Below are positions 57,211-64,000 of a stretch of DNA of 64,000 bases, in pieces. The first letter of the stretch is position 1; each line of letters starts with the position of its first letter. The notes beneath the pieces were generated by a model, which made no database searches, was not told the DNA's origin, and was given only the letters and a program-made list of their open reading frames with translations. The stretch covers positions 6,644,172 to 6,708,171 of the forward strand of contig NC_037269.1 of NCBI RefSeq assembly GCF_000002425.4, read 5' to 3'. Source of the DNA: Physcomitrium patens (taxonomy: Eukaryota > Streptophyta > Bryopsida > Funariales > Funariaceae). The translations under genes and the position numbers were made by a program.

Positions 57211-57905
57211 TGTGAGTGTAAATTTCATCCCTCTACCCAAATTACAAGAGGGCCTCAATTAAGAGTTGCTTGTAATGGATAGTGTGAAGTGGAAGATGCA
57301 ATGAACAAGAACCATACAAAGAATAATTGGAAAGTTAAGTGAAAATGTTTTATCTCAAGGGTAACTTGCTTATAGATCAAGGGTTCGAGCCTCACCAAGG
57401 CTCACATGTAGTGTGTGTGGGTGTCTAAGAGAGGCCACGAGGCCTTAGTCTTATCTTCCTAACTACCTTCAAGGTGCTACAATCCATATGGGACTTGTAC
57501 ACCTCTCTTCTTACAAAGACTAGGCTATAATAAAAATCAATTTAAATCTACTATAAATTCTACTTTCTATATAAATAATTAAAAAGACATGAGGTTCTTT
57601 CTCATTCTTCTTCTAACTACTAACTAACCTTTATAGTTTTTTTTATAAGTAATACATATAGATAAAAAATCAATATAGATCTTGATCTTAGTAACTAATT
57701 TTTACTACTCAATAATAAGTAAAAATATTAAATCAACTAAGATAATTACCTCCGAGACTTACTAAGACTCCATTTCTACCACTAACATTCTAATCTTCTA
57801 TTTCTCTAAGAATTTCTACACTACTTATCATATATTATGATTTAAAGCATTCTAAATGCATATTTTTGTCCTAAAACAACAAGTGAGTCAATTTGATGAC
57901 TCACG
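57211..57905 (-). repeat. LTR of element E, with internal sequence on both sides
   Basis: The left edge (TGTGAGTGTAAATTTC) adjoins a PBS. The right edge (GATGACTCAC) adjoins GGGGTGCCTCCCAG, the reverse complement of a CTGGGAGGCACCCC purine-rich tract. It matches both ends of the 1393-bp solo LTR at 12602-13994 but lacks about 700 bp of its middle. It contains GGGTTCGAGCC, a match to a Pol III B box. Confidence 0.8.
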
Positions 57906-58060
57906 GGGTGCCTCCCAGTATTGACGCAGTTGACATTGCAGAATGGAAGTTATTCTAGGCTTACCTAAGAAGTAAAAAATTAACATCATCCACACTTTCA
58001 TTGACTTGATGTAAAGTTGAGTTCCACTTCTTTGGCTTCACTTACATGATAATATTTATA
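57906..58060 (-). mobile_element. 3' internal end of a second element E copy
   Basis: The displayed GGGGTGCCTCCCAGTATTGA is the purine-tract side of an LTR junction, so the bases to its right belong to the 3' end of an internal region. How far it extends is unclear; sequence beyond about 58060 was not recognised. Confidence 0.5.
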
Positions 58061-58643
58061 AAAGATGATATGATATTATATTGTAATTAAAGCAAGAAAA
58101 AAATCTATCAATTTGTTTTAGCTTAAAAATATGTTTCATTGATTTGAATAATTTACTCAATATATATTTATTAATATAGATGATTCTATTAAATAATAAA
58201 AATATTTCATGCTTGTACAAAAATATCTCATATAAGTTCAAAAGAATTTAAAGAACTCAAGTGCATTTAGAAGCATCTCATATGAATTTCAAATTCAAAG
58301 TGTTTAAGCATCTCAAGTGGATTTAAAAGCTAGGAAGAAACTAGTTTCCATCTTAAGATGACTCTTGCTAACATGTAAGGCATTTATATCACCAACACAA
58401 ATGGCCATTTTTCCAGATTTTGTGATGTGAATTATGTAGTTGATAAAAGTTACCATGATTATATGGCTCTTACTTTCTAAATTTATAATTTTGTTTTTTT
58501 ATCACTATTCTATATGATATTCTATTATTAATTTAATTTCCTATGTAATTCATATAAGTATACAAATCCTTAGTCCTACAAATTCTAAAGCCTATAAATC
58601 TTAATTCTTCCAAACTCTAAAATCTTAATCTTAAAATAATATA

Positions 58644-58674
<31 letters not shown>

Positions 58675-61211
58675 ATATTATATCTCATGTGGCATAGGTG
58701 TATGTTCATGTTTCATTTTTATTTCTAAATTTATGGCTCTCACTTACTAATTTTATTTTCTTAGTTCATTTTTTACTACCTTAACACATGTCACATTATC
58801 ATTTATTTATTGTTCTACGTGGCTTAAGATATTTTAGATCTATTGCATTGTTTAGAAGCAAATCTGGATGTTGCACTAAGATTGTCCAAGAGATCATCTA
58901 TACCAATACTATTCAGGCCCAAAAGTGCTTACCTTCAAAGTTCTAATGGAATTTGGAGTAATAGCCTTGGTATAACCACATTATATACATCCCTTCCTTT
59001 CAATGGAGGTCCAACTTCACCCTTCTTGTGGCACATTTTTTTGAAGAAAATACAAATCTTCTCTTTCAAATGAATTTGAAAAAAAAAACAAAAAAAAAAC
59101 TTTTGTGGTTAATTTTTTGTTGTATTTGCAATGAAAAGATGGAATCCACATGTTAATACATAATGGTGGGGCCTTCGAATTGTGGCATGTGATGGTAGAT
59201 TTTAAGTATAAATAAGAGGAAGATGGGGCTTATTTTTTATATTCTTGTACATTATTGATGTTTTTAAGTCTTAGATTGGACATAATCCCTTGATTGAGAT
59301 TGTGAGTACAAATAAAGAGGTTGGAAGCAAATAAAGTGGAAAAATGTTTTTGTCTTTATTTTTTACAATGCTTATTTATTTTACAATTGTGTGAATTTTA
59401 CTGAGAACTTATTTGTAATTTGAAATAGTTTTATAATGTTAAGATATGACTCTTTAAAGACATAATCGAAGAGAAAAGCTTAGGAGAAATGATAGAGAGG
59501 TCCTTGAAATTTCACTAGAAGTAACTAAGGTGAATAAGGAGATTATTGCCAATCTTTTTCACCATAGTCAATCTTCAAAATTTTAAAAGAAGAAGAAGAA
59601 ACATAAAGCTTGTGATTTAAAGAATCTTGTTACCACAAAGTTGCATATCTTCACAATTAAATGGTATTAGTTGTACAACATTGAATAGTTGGCATCTGCT
59701 TATATCACATAAGGGATGGATGGAATGGACAGATAGAGGAAGAAATTTGCTCACATGTTTTGGACAACCATGTATAAAGATGAATGATACAAAGATTAAC
59801 AGAAGGTGCATAATAACACCTATATAGAAGAACTAATACAAATGCATCTTTAATTCTTTATATGTTGTAAATAAGATTTTTGCACATTTTTGCACATATG
59901 TATGATGCAAATGAAGCATGTGCAATTGAGGCATGTACAATTCCAATATATAAATGGATTAATTTTTCTTGTGTGATTAGAAATGCTTAATAGAGTACTT
60001 TTTATACTTGATACTTATAATAAGTATTTAATAGAATAGATTACATAATATATAATTATATTTTATAAAACTTTCATCATTTGATTAAAAATAAAAAAAT
60101 ATATATATTAATTGTTAACTATATATTCAAGAATGAATATGTATATATACAATAATGTTGCATGCAATAATTGAAAAGACCAAAAGCACTATTATAAGAT
60201 ACATACTAGATGAAAAGTACAAAAACCTCGATTGAATTTATTTTAGTAGAAAATTGAAAGATAATAATAAAAGTAATAAATAATTTACTAAATATAATAA
60301 ATAATAGTTTTTTAAAAACTATTGCATCATATTTATTTAAATAAGATAATATGCACTTTTTGAGACTTTAAAGATTATAGTTTGTACATCAATATTATTT
60401 TTAAAGCATTCGATATCTCAAACAATGTTGTTTTTACAGACATGTTTCTTCAAAAGTAATACAAACTTATATAAGAAGTAATTAGCAATCATATATAATT
60501 TTCTAAGAAATATAATAAAAAACAGATACCATGTAATAGAAAGTAAAGAACTCAACACACTTATTTAAAAGATCAACTTTGTTTGGTAAATTAATAATCA
60601 AGTTAAATAATCTCACTTCAAGAACTATTCTTCATGAACTTTTCTTTTCCTAACCACCTCTTCTACAAATTTGTACTAATAAAGGTGGTTTTTTCTTTCA
60701 TCATACCAATCATAATCTTTTTATCTTTTGATGTGGCCTCCTTCCATTGGACCTTTAAATATTTTTTAAATTTGTATAATTAAATACTTCCATGAATTTT
60801 TCACACAAGCATACAAAATTAATTATGATTGCAATTATTGATGTTTAATCCTAGGGCACTTAAAAGATAAGCTAAAACCATCAAAGATGTGGCCCTAGCA
60901 ATTGAATTATTAATTTGTCATGTACAAATACTAAGGATAGGCTCAACAAGACTAGATGTAATAGTGTCGTACTGTAATTGCTTATAGTGTGTAAAAATTA
61001 ATTAAGACATATAATATGTTTGTAAATCTTAATGTAGATTAGAGTAGTTAGAAGGTTAATTTAAAGAGAGTTGATATAAGAAAATTTATTTGGAGGTTTA
61101 TTCATTTTGATTATAGTGTTTATATATAAGGTTTTTAAAATATTTTATCATATATTTGGATGTTTTTTGGTACTTGGGCTTATGTATTGATATAATTTTT
61201 CTAAAAGGGAA

Positions 61212-61216
<5 letters not shown>
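58061..61216. other. AT-rich DNA, no gene recognised
   Basis: Short open frames at 58843 and 59627 have no recognisable similarity. A mixed (AT)n/(GATATA)n microsatellite lies at 58637-58680. Nothing else was identified. Confidence 0.5.

Positions 61217-61249
<33 letters not shown>
61217..61249. repeat. (TA)n microsatellite
   Basis: An uninterrupted TA repeat of about 33 bases. Confidence 0.95.
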
Positions 61250-61254
<5 letters not shown>

Positions 61255-61899
61255 AATTATATTTGTACTTGTGTATGTCTAAGGTCTTGTAAGACTTTAG
61301 GTCATGTATACTTGTATAAATATAATAAGTGTTTAAGAGTATATTAGGAAAAGGGCCTAATTAGGTCAAGTGACCTAGTGGTTAAGGATATGAGTGTGTG
61401 GAACTCATAGGAGTGTAATAAGTGATGATTTTATAATAAGATGCGTTGATGTTTGCTTAAGTCTTAAGTAGAGTTGTGCATGCTTAAAGAAACTTAAGGC
61501 AATGAAGGAAGTCCTTAAGTAATTGGAGATTGCATTAAAGCATCTTTTAAAGAAAAGTATAGCATCCTAAGTCTAGAGACTAGAACCATAGGATTGCATA
61601 TGTAAGAGTCGAGGACTCTAATTTATATCAACACACCATGATGATTGGAAGGAGTTTAAGGTATGAACTAGGTGGAGAATCACGAATGCTTAAACTAATG
61701 TGTTTGATATGATGAGACTAATGTAGATTTGAGCCCGTGAGAAGGTGTGGACGGATGTGAAAAGATGGAGCTTTATTGCATGAGGTAAGCTTGTGTGTTT
61801 TAAAAGGAACTAATTAATGAAGCAAATGCAATGAGCTCAGAAATGGACAAGGTCCATTTGCCTAGTGTGGCATAGATAGAGGTTTAAGGCACACACACA

Positions 61900-62190
61900 A
61901 CAAGACAATGAGCAAGGCTCTTGTTGAAATCACTCTTAACCTTGGATAAGCATTGTACTCTCCCAATCCTTTAAGAGTGTAGGTTGTTTATTCCTAACAT
62001 CCTATGAAATAAAGAAACAAACTTAAGAACTTTAAGAGCAGATACTGTTTAACCCATAATTAGAAGACAAACTACTTAACATTAGATGCTAGACCATCCC
62101 GGGAGACTAAACTTGGAATAAGAGTGATTTGTGGGTGTTTTGGAATGTGGGATTTTATGGTTTACATATTCTTGGCGACCATGCTGGGAA
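61900..62190 (+). mobile_element. Possible LTR end plus primer-binding site
   Basis: TGGCGACCATGCTGGGAA at 62173-62190 resembles the TGGCGACTC.GCTGGGGA primer sites of Tat/Ogre-type elements. It lies about nine bases after a possible LTR end (GGTTTACA, near 62164). An AATAAAG polyadenylation-like signal lies near 62009. The LTR start was not located and no gag is visible downstream, so this would be a remnant. Confidence 0.35.
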
Positions 62191-64000
62191 TGGTACCGCC
62201 TAATGTTAAGTTGCTTCTAATTAATGCTTCTAATTACCTTCACTTAAATCAATTACTTAAGTAAAACTAATATAGTAATGAATATGGAGGTTCATTATGA
62301 AGACCAAGGGTTGATCCATAGTAAGTTGGACATCTCTATTTTAAGAATACATGGGAGACAATGTTGTAATAACATATCTTTCCCATGGGAGATAGACAAA
62401 GAAATTAATTAATACACAATTAAGCAATTATGCACTTGGCCAAGTGTGCTAACCAGCACTCAAAAAACACAAGTTTTTTACTGGAATTTTGTTTTCTATG
62501 CAAAAAACTCAAAATCTTACCAGTTCCTTTGTTCAAGATTTTTCATTTTGGTTTGGTTAGATATTCCTTTAGATATGTGTATAAAAGTGAAAAAAATTCA
62601 CTAATTCCTTGAACTTTTATAAAATACATAATGATTAAATTGGTTTTTGTTCATTTTACAAAACTACATTGCTTATGTACTTACAATCTATACATTCACA
62701 TTTTGTATTATAATATAATATCATAGTAACATACTACAATAGTAAAACGCCCAATACAACAAGAACTCAAAGTGTAAGGTATTTCAATATATCAATAATA
62801 TGTAAAAATATTCATTATCAAACAATACATAAAACCAATAATCAAACATGCTACACTCAAATCCAACATATCAATCACACCATACTAGCCTATTTTGCGA
62901 CTACATAAATATCATGTCTACTCTACAACCATATGACTCCACAACACTCCTCATCCTATGGCAGAGCGGCTCCAAAAACGTGTTCCGTGGCATTATTTAT
63001 CATATCTTCAACTTCTTCTTACAAGTATGAGCATCACATGACCGGGGCTTGAAAATATCTAAGATGGAAATTCTACACATCAAGAAAGAAAAATGAGTTC
63101 CATATTTTATAATAGACATAAAACATAATATCCGTGAAAACGTCAAATAATTTGTAGGAATGTCACAACTTTCATTTCATTAAATACAAATAAGGCCAAC
63201 ATAATTTGTAAGAATTGAATTCTTGATTACAAGGTCTATATTAAAGTTGATAATATAATTAAAAACTTCTAATTGCTTCAAAAAATGTGAATTAATATGA
63301 ATTAATATGAAGAAAATATCAATTTTTATGCAAATAATGTCACATGCCAATGTCACGTTTTCACAAATACTATGTTATAAGTGCATTTTAAATATATTGC
63401 ACAACCATTTATACATGTAGACATGAAATTTGGAATCTATGATATAATCATTATATGCCCCTTTTCTACCTCTAAAAATGGGCATATAATGAATTAACAT
63501 TAGACTTAACATGATGGTAATTAACTTAGACCTCACGTTGTGCAAAATTTGGTCACGAAGTGAAATCAAAGTTTGTTGATCCACTAAACATAGGGAAGAA
63601 AATGAACCATATCTCAACTTCAAACATTGTAATCTTTCAATCCGTACGGTCAAAATTTATGAAATGTTTTGAGGATGTTATTTACTAAGTTGTTATTGAG
63701 ATCCTACGGTTAAAACTAAAAATAATTTTTTAATCTTTTGAACTTGTTCATTGTACTAAAACCAACCGTTTTTGGTAGGAAAATGAAAAAGATATTTAAG
63801 GGAGAAACCTATGTATAGTGAAGAGAACTAAATTAAGTATATTTTAGTAGTTAGCATGAAGTAATGAAACCCTAAACCTTGATTTTAATGAAATAAAACT
63901 ATTTGTAAAACAAATGGATGGGAAATAAAATATTTACAAACACGCCTTTGACATCACCAAGGCTTTGGGTCGGTTATAAGAGGTTGGGAACCTCAAAGTT
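62191..64000. other. AT-rich DNA, no gene recognised
   Basis: No convincing open frame, repeat or RNA gene was seen up to the end of the window. Confidence 0.5.

Larger units (their letters stand above)
51604..57905 (-). mobile_element. Element E: Tat/Athila-like Ty3/gypsy, 5' half
   Basis: From right to left on the minus strand: LTR (57211-57905), PBS (57191-57207), long leader, gag, two CCHC knuckles and protease. Reverse transcriptase, RNase H and integrase were not found to the left, so only the 5' half is recognisable. The Arg/Asp-type PBS and the protease wording suggest the Tat/Athila side of Ty3/gypsy, with no chromodomain. The same LTR occurs as a solo copy at 12602-13994. Gag is open over 360 codons; the remainder has several breaks. 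Confidence 0.85.

Noticed and set aside
58843-59073. Open frame of 76 codons as a retroelement or host exon
   Set aside because: No recognisable motif, no flanking pol blocks and no splice context that I could support.
61360-61420. tRNA or SINE with A box (GACCTAGTGGTTAAGG)
   Set aside because: The A-box-like part is suggestive, but no good B box follows at the right distance and no cloverleaf can be drawn.

Overview
This window looks like nuclear DNA of a land plant. It is AT-rich and packed with nested LTR retrotransposons, and it has one small island of host sequence holding a multi-exon gene relic with plant-like introns. No tRNA, rRNA, organelle genes or CRISPR array were seen. The chromodomain Ty3/gypsy elements have a pol that reads like the fungal/Tcn1-type chromoviruses, not the common seed-plant ones. 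One element has a strongly fungal-looking pol, and there is a Tc1-type transposase relic. Together these point, as inference only, to a non-seed plant (bryophyte, lycophyte or fern).

Layout. 1-1639: 3' end of a chromovirus (family 1). 1640-2034: end of a copia element. 2039-8060: old minus-strand family 1 chromovirus. 8061-10364: copia internal region plus 3' LTR. 10469-11124: Tc1-like transposase relic. 11548-25988: an old family 1 chromovirus interrupted by three later insertions, namely a solo LTR of element E (12602-13994), a complete-structure family 1 element (14408-20800, TSD CTACA) and a solo family 1 LTR (22645-23172, TSD TTCAT). 26112-26368: LTR remnant. 27590-30240: a very old, AT-decayed chromovirus. 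30626-44878: element B, a chromovirus with TSD CTGAG, itself split by element C (32138-40255, TSD ACGG). 44884-51060: host island with a nuclease-like/kinase gene relic (47401-50687). 51604-57905: element E, a Tat/Athila-like gypsy element (gag, two zinc knuckles, protease, PBS, LTR). 57906-64000: AT-rich DNA with little recognisable content except one LTR-end/PBS candidate near 62173.

The most notable signals are in the two chromovirus families. First, the predicted transcript start inside the LTR is complementary to the stretch just downstream of the 5' LTR, in both families and with different sequences, as expected for Tf1/sushi-type self-priming. Second, both families carry the same kind of small extra ORF between integrase/chromodomain and the 3' LTR. 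Third, the leader holds hairpins with a fixed GGGTAATCC loop and compensatory stem changes. Fourth, the element B LTR carries a dense array of perfect heat-shock elements just upstream of its TATA box.

All LTR elements are described as fossils: they are broken, and single lesions are not itemised. All percentages and repeat boundaries were read by eye.
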